Positions 24,397 through 32,562 of a DNA stretch of 64,000 bases are shown piece by piece. A program made the translations under genes and the position numbers. The DNA comes from Streptomyces sp. FIT100 (lineage in GTDB: Bacteria; Actinomycetota; Actinomycetes; Streptomycetales; Streptomycetaceae). The first letter of the stretch is position 1. Each line of letters begins with the position of its first letter. A model generated the notes under the pieces. That model ran no database searches, was not told where the DNA came from, and was given only the letters and a program-made list of their open reading frames with translations. The DNA lies in the NCBI RefSeq assembly GCF_024584805.1, contig NZ_CP075715.1, positions 2,344,001 through 2,408,000 on the forward strand, in the 5' to 3' direction.

Positions 24397-25290
24397 ATGG
24401 ATCGTCGAACAGAGTTGCGGGACTTCCTGCGGTCCAGACGAGCGCGTGTGAGCCCTTCGGCTGCGGGTCTGCGGGCATACGGCTCCCGACGCAGGGTGCC
24501 GGGTCTGCGCCGGGAGGAACTGGCACAGCTCGCCGGGGTCAGCGTCGACTACTACGTACGCCTGGAGCAGGGCCGCGGCGGGAAGGTCTCCGCCGAGATC
24601 CTCGACTCCGTCGCGACGGCGCTGCGTCTGGACGAGATCGAGCGGCAGCACCTGCACGCGCTCGTGCACTCCTCCGGCGGACCGCGCTCGGCAGCGGAGT
24701 CGCCCCACACCGCCGGCGCCGGCCTCGGCAGCGTGCACGGCCGGCGCGAACAGCAGGTCAGGCCGGGACTGCAGCGCGTCCTGGACACGCTGGAGCACTC
24801 CCCCGCCTATGTCGTGGGCCGCCGTCTGCAGATCCTCGCCTGGAACCATCTGGCCCGTGTCCTGATCGCGGACTTCCCCCGCATGCCGGAAGAGGACCGC
24901 AATCTGGCCCGCCTGACCTTTCTCGACACAACGGCGCGCCGGCGGTACGTCGACTGGCAGAAGAAGGCCGACGACACCGTGGCCTTCCTTCGCGTGGACG
25001 TGGGCCGTCATCCGTACGACGCGGAACTGACGGCTCTCATCGCCGAACTCTCCGCCACGAGTGAGGACTTCCGCCGTATGTGGGCCGACCACACGGTCCG
25101 CGACGAGACCCACGGGGCCAAGCCCCTACACCACCCGCGCGTCGGCGCACTGGACCTCACCTTCGAGACCTTCCGCATCCCCGACGATCCGGACCAGGCT
25201 CTGACCGTCTACACCGCCGAACCGGGCTCCCCCGCAGCCGCCGCCCTGAAGCGTCTGGCCGAGGAGGAGCGGCCCGAGGAGTGGCAGTGA
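24397..25290 (+). CDS. XRE-family regulator with MmyB-like ligand domain
   Basis: The 297-aa protein has an N-terminal helix-turn-helix (residues ~30-85: RVPGLRREELAQLAGVSVDYYVRLEQGRG) and a C-terminal MLTR_LBD/MmyB-like domain (from LQRVLDTLEHSPAYVVGRRLQILAWN to FETFRIPDDPDQALTVYTAEPGSPAA). This architecture is very common in Streptomyces regulators that control a divergent oxidoreductase or isomerase gene and may bind fatty acids or small ligands. The ATG at 24397 begins with the MDRRTELRDFLRSRR family start. The likely target is the divergent RpiB-type gene through the 13-bp repeats. Confidence 0.88.
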   Translation: MDRRTELRDFLRSRRARVSPSAAGLRAYGSRRRVPGLRREELAQLAGVSVDYYVRLEQGRGGKVSAEILDSVATALRLDEIERQHLHALVHSSGGPRSAAESPHTAGAGLGSVHGRREQQVRPGLQRVLDTLEHSPAYVVGRRLQILAWNHLARVLIADFPRMPEEDRNLARLTFLDTTARRRYVDWQKKADDTVAFLRVDVGRHPYDAELTALIAELSATSEDFRRMWADHTVRDETHGAKPLHHPRVGALDLTFETFRIPDDPDQALTVYTAEPGSPAAAALKRLAEEERPEEWQ

Positions 25291-25309
25291 CGGCGGCGAC
25301 GTGAACACG

Positions 25310-25350
25310 AGCGCCCCGCCGTTCCCGGAAACCGGGAACAGCGGGGCGCT
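25310..25350. terminator. Bidirectional hairpin terminator
   Basis: AGCGCCCCGC pairs with GCGGGGCGCT, with an inner GTTCCCGG/CCGGGAAC stem and a short A-rich loop, between the convergent XRE regulator gene and the secreted-protein gene. Confidence 0.8.
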
Positions 25351-25426
25351 TCGCCGCGTCTCATCGACCGAGATCAGCCGACGTCAGGCTCCGTGCGGGC
25401 CGGCCGGGACAGGGCGTGTCCTCGGT

Positions 25427-26110
25427 CTACCGGACGAGGACCCGCCCCTGCTTCTCATTGCCGGCGGCGCAGGCGGCCGTCTCCTTGTCGGTCATCTTCC
25501 GGGTCTTGACCACGACCGCGTTGCTCTTGCCCTCGGTGCCGTTGGGGACGGGCCCGGTGATGCTGTCCCGGACGTACCAGTAGTAGTGGCCCCACTTGGG
25601 GTTGTCGTAGTGGGTCTGCCAGGTACCGGAGACGGTCTGCATCACCTGTGCCCGGGAGATCCAGCCCACTTCGCCCGGCTGCACGGTCATGTTCAGCGAA
25701 CTGCTCTCGGAGTGCGAACTCGACCAGGTGTGGCTGTAGGTGGCGGTCACGCTCACATCGACCAGGCCGGCGATCTTGCCGCCCACCGTGACGGACGCAC
25801 CGACGGAGTCGGTCGAACCGACCGTGTCGGACCAGGACATGGATTGCTCCGCGAGCGAAGTGGTGCAGTTGTACAGCGAATGGGAGACTTGGCGAAACTC
25901 CCCCAAGTACGCCTCACCCAGTATCGGGTCATTGAACGTGCACTTGCCCAGGCCGGACGCGCAGTCGGCCATCAGCTGCTGCCGTGTGGGTTCGTCGGCT
26001 GCCGATGCGGGCACCACCGCGGCCACCAGAGTTCCCCAGGCGACGGCTGCAAGTACCACCATCCGGCTTCCACGCCGCAATACACCGCGTCCCGCTGTCA
26101 TTCTCATCAT
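25427..26110 (-). CDS. Secreted protein with a pore-former-like Ser/Thr-rich segment
   Basis: The 227-aa precursor has a signal peptide (cleavage near VVPASA-AD, residue ~38). Four cysteines (DCASGLGKC, YNCTTS, AACAAG) imply disulfides. The central region (residues ~85-150) alternates polar Ser/Thr with hydrophobic residues (GASVTVGGKIAGLVDVSVTA, TYSHTWSSSHSESSSLNMTV), resembling the insertion-hairpin region of aerolysin/ETX-MTX2-like beta pore formers. It is followed by a conserved-looking GEVGWISRAQVMQTVSGTW. No recognised enzyme motif is present. It may be a secreted toxin or lectin-like protein, but this reading is from pattern only. Confidence 0.72.
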   Translation of the reverse strand: MMRMTAGRGVLRRGSRMVVLAAVAWGTLVAAVVPASAADEPTRQQLMADCASGLGKCTFNDPILGEAYLGEFRQVSHSLYNCTTSLAEQSMSWSDTVGSTDSVGASVTVGGKIAGLVDVSVTATYSHTWSSSHSESSSLNMTVQPGEVGWISRAQVMQTVSGTWQTHYDNPKWGHYYWYVRDSITGPVPNGTEGKSNAVVVKTRKMTDKETAACAAGNEKQGRVLVR

Positions 26111-26188
26111 GCCTTCTTCTCGTTCAGACTCTGGAATTCGTTCGCCGGCCTCCGGACCCAGGAGGCCGCATGCGGTCCGGGCCGCACA

Positions 26189-26494
26189 TCAGCCGGCGCT
26201 GGGCTCCGCGCGATAGCCCTTGAACAGGAAGTTCGGGCCGAGTGCGTAAGAGTCGACCATCTCGTAGAACTGCTTGATGGTCTCGTTGCCGCAGTGCTCC
26301 TCGAACGCCTCGCGGGACGTGTAGACCTCGTCCAGATAGATGCGGTTGGGGTTGTCCTCGTCACGAATGACCTCGAAACGCAGGGTCCCCGGCTCGTTGG
26401 CCAACGACCCCTCGGCGTCGAAGAGACCTGCTGCGACGAAGTCCTCACGCTTGTACGGCGGAACGTCGAACTGGACGAGCACGTGGTACGTCAT
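26189..26494 (-). CDS. Putative quinol monooxygenase (ABM domain)
   Basis: A 101-aa ABM-type dimeric alpha/beta protein: MTYHVLVQFDVPPYKREDF, then LANEPGTLRFEVIRDEDNPNRIYLDEVYTSREAFEEH, the normal order for LsrG/YgiN-like enzymes. I chose the ATG at 26494, which starts directly with the first strand; longer starts add uncharacteristic residues. It lies 78 bp upstream of the secreted pore-former-like gene on the same strand and is divergent from the prenyl synthase. It could modify a small quinone or polyketide, or belong to the neighbouring isoprenoid locus; neither is shown. Confidence 0.83.
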   Translation of the reverse strand: MTYHVLVQFDVPPYKREDFVAAGLFDAEGSLANEPGTLRFEVIRDEDNPNRIYLDEVYTSREAFEEHCGNETIKQFYEMVDSYALGPNFLFKGYRAEPSAG

Positions 26495-26852
26495 GGTCTT
26501 CCTTCGGCTGATTGTTCCTGTGCTGTGCCGGCTGCTGTTCCAGCGGCGAAATCCACCCTGCCAGAACACTTCTGGGCCACACAGGCCCGCCTCTTCCGAC
26601 GAATCCGGTTACCGAGGACCGACTGTCCTGGTAACGGGACTACCACCTTCACCTGACGCCCATTCAGCCCCGCACGACGTGGGCGCTGGGGACGCTGGGG
26701 GCGCGTTCGAGCGCGCTGCAGAGTGAACCGGAGCGCGTAAGGAGCCCGTGTGCGCTCCCGCACGCTGCCCGGGCGGCCTTGTGTTCTGGCTGAAAACGGA
26801 CTGTCATCAAGAGCGGCCTGCACAGCTGCACTTCGAGCGGACGGTTCCGCGC
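26495..26852. other. Divergent intergenic region (monooxygenase / prenyl synthase)
   Basis: No gene is supported here. The region must hold promoters for both flanking genes. A TAAGGAG with GTG at 26748 gives an alternative, 35-residue longer start for the prenyl synthase. No clear palindrome or -35/-10 pair was identified. Confidence 0.5.
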
Positions 26853-27980
26853 ATGCCCAAGGACCCTGCCACCCTCGCCTCCGACACCTCTCCTGGCTGC
26901 TACGACCTCTTCGACGCGGCGGCGATCAGGGCCGAGGTGGACGCACACCTGGCCGGCTTCCTGCAGGACCAGGCCGAGTCGGCCTGCGGGGGACGGCTGC
27001 CGACCCTGGTCACCGACATCCTGGCCAGATTTCTGCGTGGGGGAAAGCGCCTGCGCCCACTGCTGTGCACCCTGGGCAGCCTGGCCGCCGGCGGCTGTGT
27101 CGGGCCCCCGGTCATCGCTGTGGCCGCGAGTCTGGAAATGTTCCATGCCTTCGCGCTGATCCACGATGACGTCATGGACCGCTCCGCCACCCGCCGAGGC
27201 GCCCCGACCGTCCAACAAGAGCTGGCCGGGCACTACCTGGCGCAGGCCCCGCGTCGGAGCGGTTCCCGCCACATTGCCCAAGCAGCGGCCTTCGGTAATG
27301 CCGGGGCAATCCTGATCGGCGATCTCGCGCTGGTCTGGTCGGTGCATATGCTCGCAGCCGCAGGCCTGGATGCGCACAGGTTCGCACGCACCCGCACCGT
27401 CATCAACGAAATGCACCACGATGTCATCTACGGCCAGTGGTTGGACCTGCACGCTGTGGGCGGCTCCGATTCCGATGTCGAAACGCCCTTGTCCGTAATT
27501 CGTTACAAGACAGCCAAATACAGCGTCGAGCGCCCCCTGCACCTTGGTGCCGTGCTCGCTGACGCCCCACCGGCCGCGCTCAAAGCCTTGACCACCTACG
27601 CATTGCCGATCGGCGAGGCATTCCAGCTGCGCGACGACCTGCTCGGTGTCTTCGGCGATCCTTCGGTGACCGGCAAACCGGTCACCGACGACCTGCGCGA
27701 GGGCAGACGCACGCTCTTGCTCGCCACCGCGCACGCCCTCGCCGACCCGGACCAGCGCAGGATCCTGGCCAGGCACGTGGGCGACCCTCTCTTGACCGAG
27801 CATGGGGCGAGTGCGGTGCGCACGGTCCTGAACGAGACCGGCGCCCCTGAACATGTCGAACGTCGCATCGCCACACTCCGCGACGAGGCCCTGCGTGGAC
27901 TGGACGACGCCCCCATCACCACGGCGTCCAAAGCCGAGCTGCGCACCTTTGCCCACCACATGACCGAAAGAACTGCGTGA
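26853..27980 (+). CDS. Polyprenyl diphosphate synthase (GGPP-synthase-like)
   Basis: The 375-aa trans-prenyltransferase has GGKRLRPLLC (~63-72), the first Asp-rich motif LIHDDVMDRSATRRG (DDxxD at 105-109) and the second QLRDDLLGVFGD (~259-269). All metal-binding aspartates are intact, so it should condense IPP with allylic diphosphates in the cytoplasm, probably to a C15-C20 product; chain length cannot be set from sequence. The ATG at 26853 begins with family-like sequence but has a weak ribosome site. A GTG at 26748 with AAGGAG is the alternative. The next gene starts 47 bp downstream, so the two form an operon, likely an isoprenoid pathway. Confidence 0.9.
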   Translation: MPKDPATLASDTSPGCYDLFDAAAIRAEVDAHLAGFLQDQAESACGGRLPTLVTDILARFLRGGKRLRPLLCTLGSLAAGGCVGPPVIAVAASLEMFHAFALIHDDVMDRSATRRGAPTVQQELAGHYLAQAPRRSGSRHIAQAAAFGNAGAILIGDLALVWSVHMLAAAGLDAHRFARTRTVINEMHHDVIYGQWLDLHAVGGSDSDVETPLSVIRYKTAKYSVERPLHLGAVLADAPPAALKALTTYALPIGEAFQLRDDLLGVFGDPSVTGKPVTDDLREGRRTLLLATAHALADPDQRRILARHVGDPLLTEHGASAVRTVLNETGAPEHVERRIATLRDEALRGLDDAPITTASKAELRTFAHHMTERTA

Positions 27981-28027
27981 TCCGAAGCGCAGCGCTTGTG
28001 GAAAGAGAACGCTGAGGGGGTGGACAA

Positions 28028-29551
28028 GTGTCACAAGAGGCCGCATCGACCCGCAGCGGTTGGCATGTAGCCATGGAGACCGGATTCGGGTGCCCGATTG
28101 CCGCCGCCATCGTGACGAGAATCGAGGAGATTTTCAGGACGACCGGAGGCGTGGAGTGGCCGGACGTTCTTGCCGCTCAGCAACGGAATGCCGTATGGAG
28201 TTACCCAAAGGCGCTGCATGTCAAGGAAATCATTCCGCAGTACGTAGCCACGGTGACCGGCTTGCCGACTGCCGCAGTGCTGGACCGCCTGTTCGCCATG
28301 GTGTGGCCTGGCCACTATCGCACGGTTGGACGGGAATCCGGCTACCCGCATCTGGAGCTCTACGGCCGGACCGCTCTGGTCGCACTGAGCGATTGGGGGC
28401 TGTGCGAACACGACATCGCCCGTCTCTACCCTCGGTACCTCCCGCTCGAAGAAGCCCTTGCTGCAGTCAATTCTCTCGACGATGAAGACGAAGCCGACAT
28501 ACTGGCGGAGATGATTTCGATAGGCGTTCCGGTCGAGCGATACTTCGAAGAGCGACTCGGCAAACACCGCCAGAAGCGCGGGCAGTTCACTTACACACTG
28601 CCCCAATGGGAAGAAGTCTGCATGGCAGACAGCCATATGCTCGGCGCATTGCTCCTGTGGCTGCACGAAGGAGCCGCTTACCGTGATGTTCGGCGGATCG
28701 CGGCATGGATGCGCCTCATGCATGACTCGACCGAAATAGCAGCCGACAGGATCGCACGCGAAGGCCATAACAGCTACAACATCATGACTGCCGCCGGTCA
28801 CGATATGCGGTGCGCGACCACCTGGTACAGGTCGGAGTGCCTATGGGCGCTGACAACAGCCTACGACTCCGAATTCGGCAAGGCGTCACGAAGACGCAGA
28901 TCCATGACGGGCGGGATTCAAACACGCACCGAAGACGATGAAGTGACGGCACACGCCTGTCCTGCAAACGAGCGGAGACCGACGAGGCAGTTCGAGGGTG
29001 GATCCGGAATCTTCAGAGGGCTGGTGTGGATGGAATTCATATGGCATATCGGAATGGGTCGGTATCGTATTTTCCAACGCGCGGCAGCCGCCTTCGACAT
29101 CGCCAAGGAAGTTCTCGAAGAAGCGTGCCCGCCGAACTGCACGGGCTGCCAAGAGTGGCACCGCGGAAGAATGCGCCGGCCGATGGACGATGACTACGGC
29201 CACGACCTGTCCTTTCTTGAGCAGCTTCCCCGCGTGCAATGCCCGGCCCCAACGTTGTGCGCCACCTGCACAGCCCGCAGTGGACAGACGAGCCCCCCAG
29301 CGGGCGGTACGGCCGACTACACGGGATTGCTCGCACTGTGGTTCGCCGAAAGCGGGCTGTGCTCAACGTGCAGGGAAGCCATGGCCGTTGCCCTGGACGC
29401 ATGGGGGATGATCGCTGCACCGGTATACGCGGAGCAAATCCTTGACCCGACTCTTCAGGCCCGGCTGTCCGGCCTGGTCTACCTGCACAGGCATTCACCC
29501 TTTCGCCTCGGACTGGCGTACATGTGGGGAAGTTGCCGAGATGCGAGGTGA
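28028..29551 (+). CDS. Unrecognised 507-aa protein, operon partner of the prenyl synthase
   Basis: No family was recognised. The N-terminal ~300 residues are mostly helical. They contain an acidic cluster NSLDDEDEADI (151-155 DDEDE) and, 80 residues on, RLMHDSTEIAADRIAREGHNSYN (232-250). This faintly recalls the DDxxD and NSE metal motifs of class I terpene synthases, but spacing is shorter than usual and the NSE residues are degenerate. A hydrophilic linker (~285-330) leads to a cysteine-rich C-terminal part with CPPNCTGC, CPAPTLCATC and CSTC, suggesting zinc or Fe-S binding. Codon bias is weaker than its neighbours. It is cotranscribed with the prenyl synthase. It may be a non-canonical terpene synthase or an accessory factor; uncertain. 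Confidence 0.7.
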   Translation: MSQEAASTRSGWHVAMETGFGCPIAAAIVTRIEEIFRTTGGVEWPDVLAAQQRNAVWSYPKALHVKEIIPQYVATVTGLPTAAVLDRLFAMVWPGHYRTVGRESGYPHLELYGRTALVALSDWGLCEHDIARLYPRYLPLEEALAAVNSLDDEDEADILAEMISIGVPVERYFEERLGKHRQKRGQFTYTLPQWEEVCMADSHMLGALLLWLHEGAAYRDVRRIAAWMRLMHDSTEIAADRIAREGHNSYNIMTAAGHDMRCATTWYRSECLWALTTAYDSEFGKASRRRRSMTGGIQTRTEDDEVTAHACPANERRPTRQFEGGSGIFRGLVWMEFIWHIGMGRYRIFQRAAAAFDIAKEVLEEACPPNCTGCQEWHRGRMRRPMDDDYGHDLSFLEQLPRVQCPAPTLCATCTARSGQTSPPAGGTADYTGLLALWFAESGLCSTCREAMAVALDAWGMIAAPVYAEQILDPTLQARLSGLVYLHRHSPFRLGLAYMWGSCRDAR

Positions 29552-29667
29552 GCAGCCGAGCGCCCGGGTCCGGAGGAACAGCCGCCCGCGGCAGCGCGGG
29601 CGCCGGCCGGGTTCGACGGCCTGGCGCCTGCCCCCGGCGGACGGTTTCTACGGGCGGACGAGCGGTG

Positions 29668-30192
29668 TCACCGTCTCGCCCGCACCGCCCTCGCCGCCTC
29701 GTCGGCGATGGCCTGCGGGTCGGCTGCCGCGTCGACGGTCAGTCCGGGCTCGTCGGGTCGCAGCGGTTCGAGGGTGGCGTACTGGGAGTCCACCAGCTCG
29801 GGCGGCATGAAGTGGCCCGTACGTCCGGCGACCCGCCGGTCGGCGGTCGCCCGGTCGAGTGCCAGGTGCAGGAACCACACGCCCGCCCCCGCCCGGCGGA
29901 ACTCGTCCCGGTAGTCGCGCTTGAGCGCCGAGCAGGCCATCACCCCGCCCTGACCGGAGTGGGTCGCCTCCCGGATCCAGCCGGCGAGCGACAGCAGCCA
30001 CGGCCGGCGGTCCTCGTCGTCGAGAGGATGCCCGGCGGCCATCTTCGCCCGGGCCGCGGCCGAGTGCAGGTCGTCGGCCTCCAGGAAGGGCATCACGAGC
30101 CGGCGGGCGAGCAGTTCGCCCACCGTGGACTTTCCTGATCCCGAGACACCCATGACGACCACGACCGTGGGCACCTCGGAAGTTGTTCGCAC
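29668..30192 (-). CDS. Gluconokinase (GntK type)
   Basis: The 174-aa kinase of the GntK/shikimate-kinase fold phosphorylates gluconate to 6-phosphogluconate for the pentose-phosphate pathway. It has the P-loop GVSGSGKST (~15-23), EADDLHSAAARAKMAAGHPLDDEDRRPWL and ACSALKRDYRD, the standard GntK order, and SQYATLEPL near the C-terminus. GTG start at 30192 with CGGAGG 6 bases upstream. It is alone on its strand, with a MITE-like element in its upstream region. No gntR or gntP gene is adjacent. Confidence 0.9.
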   Translation of the reverse strand: MRTTSEVPTVVVVMGVSGSGKSTVGELLARRLVMPFLEADDLHSAAARAKMAAGHPLDDEDRRPWLLSLAGWIREATHSGQGGVMACSALKRDYRDEFRRAGAGVWFLHLALDRATADRRVAGRTGHFMPPELVDSQYATLEPLRPDEPGLTVDAAADPQAIADEAARAVRARR

Positions 30193-30243
30193 GACGGCCT
30201 CCGGGAGAGCAGCTGCCCGACGCAGCCGGCCACCCGCAGCTTA

Positions 30244-30368
30244 GGCCCTGTCGTTCGGATCTTGCCGGGCTCGCGTGTCCTGGCACGCGCATCTGCCGCG
30301 TTGTCGTCGGTCGCCGACGCTCCGCGGCGGGCCGCTCGCTGATCCGGCCTCATCCGAACGACAGGGCC
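30244..30368. mobile_element. MITE-like element 3
   Basis: 125 bp are bounded by GGCCCTGTCGTTCGGATC and its near-perfect inverted copy (ATCCGAACGACAGGGCC). The termini share GGCYCTGTCGT with element 1 at 10258, and the interior shares CTGGCACG and CGTTGTCG, so it belongs to the same family, shorter. It sits between the divergent gluconokinase and hydroxyacid dehydrogenase genes. No clear target duplication is seen. Confidence 0.75.
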
Positions 30369-30464
30369 CAGGTGAGTCCGACGACGAGATCGACAGGAAT
30401 TCCTTCGGGCAGCGCCGGTCGAGCCCGCCCGGACCAACGCCGGCCGATGGTCTAGATTCGGCCC

Positions 30465-31427
30465 GTGAGCCCCGTGGACCGTCCCGCCGGCCGGCGCGCC
30501 GCCCGGTTCCTGCTGCCGTATCCGGCCTCGGACGTACGCGGCCTGCCCGAGGGGCTGCCCGTCATGGTGTGGGACGGCAGCGGCGGTCCGCCGGACGCCG
30601 AGAGCCTCGCGACGGTGGAGTTCTTCGTCATCCCCTATGGCTTCGGGGCCACCGCCGCAGCGGTGTTCCCAGGCATGCCGCGGCTTCGTGTCGTCCAGTC
30701 CCTGTCCGCCGGCGTCGACGAGCTCGTGAAGCACATTCCCCGCGGTGTCGTTCTCTGCAATGCCCGGGGCGTTCACGATGCCAGCACCGCCGAGCTGGCC
30801 GTGTCACTCGTCCTGGCGTCGCTCCGTGGCATCCCTGATTTCGTACGGGCCCAGGATGCCGAGGAGTGGCGGACCGGCTTCCGCCCCGCTCTGGCCGACC
30901 GCACCGTCCTGCTCATGGGCTACGGCTCCATCGCCGCGGCGATCGAGGACCGGATCGTCCCCTTCGAATGCGACGTCCTGCGGGTCTCCCGCACGGCCCG
31001 CTCCACTCCGCGTGGGCCCGTCCACGCGCTCGGCGATCTGCCCGGCCTCCTGCCCCGGGCCGACATCGTGATCCTCACCGTCCCGCTCACCGAGCAGACA
31101 CGCGGCCTGGTCGACGCGCGCTTCCTCGCCTCGATGCCGGACCGCTCCCTGCTGGTGAACGCCTCCAGAGGTGCCGTGGTGGACACGGACGCGCTGCTCG
31201 CCGAGCTCACGGCCGGCAGGCTGCACGCAGCCCTCGACGTCACCGACCCCGAGCCGCTGCCCCCGGGGCATCCGCTGTGGCATGCGCCCAACACGCTGAT
31301 CAGCCCTCACGTCGGAGGCAACAGCTCGGCCTTTCTGCCACGGGCACTGGAGCTGATCCGCACCCAGGTCCTGCACTACCTCGCGGGAGAGCCGCCGGAG
31401 AACGTCGTACTGCCGCGGACGTCCTGA
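30465..31427 (+). CDS. D-2-hydroxyacid dehydrogenase family protein
   Basis: The 320-aa NAD(P)-dependent dehydrogenase has QSLSAGVDEL and the HDASTAELAVSL dimer/active-site region, the Rossmann motif LLMGYGSIAAAIEDR (GxGxxG altered to GYGSIA), NASRGAVVDTDAL with catalytic Arg, DVTDPEPLPPGHPLW with Glu, and ISPHVGGNSSAF with catalytic His. Substrate unknown (glyoxylate/hydroxypyruvate-type is usual). GTG start at 30465. The stop codon lies inside a set of four 14-bp tandem repeats, and a MITE-like element is just upstream. Confidence 0.87.
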   Translation: MSPVDRPAGRRAARFLLPYPASDVRGLPEGLPVMVWDGSGGPPDAESLATVEFFVIPYGFGATAAAVFPGMPRLRVVQSLSAGVDELVKHIPRGVVLCNARGVHDASTAELAVSLVLASLRGIPDFVRAQDAEEWRTGFRPALADRTVLLMGYGSIAAAIEDRIVPFECDVLRVSRTARSTPRGPVHALGDLPGLLPRADIVILTVPLTEQTRGLVDARFLASMPDRSLLVNASRGAVVDTDALLAELTAGRLHAALDVTDPEPLPPGHPLWHAPNTLISPHVGGNSSAFLPRALELIRTQVLHYLAGEPPENVVLPRTS

Positions 31428-31474
31428 CCCGTACGTCCTGCCTCGGATGTCCTGACCCGGACGTCCTGACCCGG
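31419..31474 (+). repeat. Four tandem 14-bp repeats
   Basis: ACGTCCTGACCCGT, ACGTCCTGCCTCGG, ATGTCCTGACCCGG and ACGTCCTGACCCGG follow one another, the first containing the stop codon of the hydroxyacid dehydrogenase. They fill the gap to the convergent membrane-protein gene, where a terminator would be expected. Confidence 0.85.
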
Positions 31475-31500
31475 GACCCGCGCCGCGCGCAGTGCCCGTC

Positions 31501-32196
31501 TCAGGCGAGAACGTTCACGGCCCGGGCGATCACCAGGCCGAGGATGAGCAGGGAGACGAGGGACTGCACGGCCATGGAGATCTTGGCCCAGGGGGCCAGC
31601 GGCATGACGTCGGTGGGGCTGAAGGCGGTGGAGTTGGTGAGTCCGAGGTACAGGTAGTCGATGTAGCGGGGGCGCCACTGCCTGGCGTTCAGCTCCGGGC
31701 TGAGCTGCTGAGGGAAGGCGAGTTCAGGAGTGGTGGGCATGCGGTGGGCGCGGGCGGCCGCTCCGCCGCCGTCGAGTTCGAAGTACAGCAGGGAGAAGGC
31801 CAGGACGGTGGAGGCCCAGACGCTTCCGCCGGCCTGGAGCAGACCGGTGGCGGAGTTGGTTTCGGCCCCGCCGTGGATGAGGTCGTCGATCAGCCGGACG
31901 GTCGACCAGATGGCGCTGACCGCCAGTACGCCGACCAGGGCGATCGCCACCGCACGCAGGGCGGCCGAGCGGCGGCTGATCCGGCCGGGGTCGCCCGCGA
32001 TCAGCGTCAGCAGGAGCAGTCCTTCGCCCAGGGGGAGCAGCCAGCGGGGTCCCAGGCGCAGGTCGTCGGGCATCAGCTGGGACAGCAGCATGGCGCCGAT
32101 CACGGCTCCGGCCATCGGCCAGCGGGCCTCCCCGAACTCCGCCTGCTGCGAGTCCGGCCCGTGCCGATCGTCCGGACCGTCGGCGTCGGCCGGCAT
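31501..32196 (-). CDS. DUF1345-type multi-pass membrane protein
   Basis: The 231-aa protein has about five hydrophobic segments. The C-terminal part (RPRYIDYLYLGLTNSTAFSP, TDVMPLAPWAKISMAVQSLV) carries the conserved DUF1345-like end with a pore-loop-like NSTAFSPTDVMPL between the last two helices, reminiscent of ion-channel selectivity loops. It may form a small ion channel; the function is not established. The ATG at 32196 was chosen because upstream codons lack coding character; the ribosome site is weak. Confidence 0.78.
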   Translation of the reverse strand: MPADADGPDDRHGPDSQQAEFGEARWPMAGAVIGAMLLSQLMPDDLRLGPRWLLPLGEGLLLLTLIAGDPGRISRRSAALRAVAIALVGVLAVSAIWSTVRLIDDLIHGGAETNSATGLLQAGGSVWASTVLAFSLLYFELDGGGAAARAHRMPTTPELAFPQQLSPELNARQWRPRYIDYLYLGLTNSTAFSPTDVMPLAPWAKISMAVQSLVSLLILGLVIARAVNVLA

Positions 32197-32463
32197 TCCA
32201 TCACCCCAGTCGCCTCGGGGACCTGGCGGCGCGGCCGCCCGTATTCCGCCGAACGTACCTCGAAGCAGCGCGAGGGCACCTCCTGCCGGATCCGCGTGTC
32301 CGCGGAACCAGCCGGTGCAGGCGGCGTCCGCGGGTGCGTTCCCGGCAGGGAGGTTTCGGCAGGCCGCGGGCCGAGGTCGGGCCGCTCCGAAGGCGCGGCG
32401 CCAGGGACGGCCCGGCGAGCCGTCCAAACCGTCCATGCCATTCACGCCGTCCGTGCCGTCCGA

Positions 32464-32498
32464 GCCGCCTCAGGGGGGGAGCGACTCCCCGAGGCGGC
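32464..32498 (-). terminator. Hairpin terminator downstream of the GNAT-AAA gene
   Basis: GCCGCCTC at 32464-32471 pairs with GAGGCGGC at 32491-32498, with an inner GGGGAG-cga-CTCCCC stem. It closes the SRPBCC/FdhF/GNAT-AAA operon. The rest of the 366-bp gap (32197-32562) holds no gene. Confidence 0.75.
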
Positions 32499-32562
32499 AC
32501 AGGCCGGGCCGTACGCACTGCCGGGGCATGCCCGCAGACACCCGGAGGGGCGGGTCGCCGGC

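Noticed and set aside
23681..24526. N-terminal extension of the RpiB-type gene into the XRE gene
   Set aside because: It would overlap the divergent regulator; the ATG at 24214 has an ideally placed GGAGG and starts with the first Rossmann strand.
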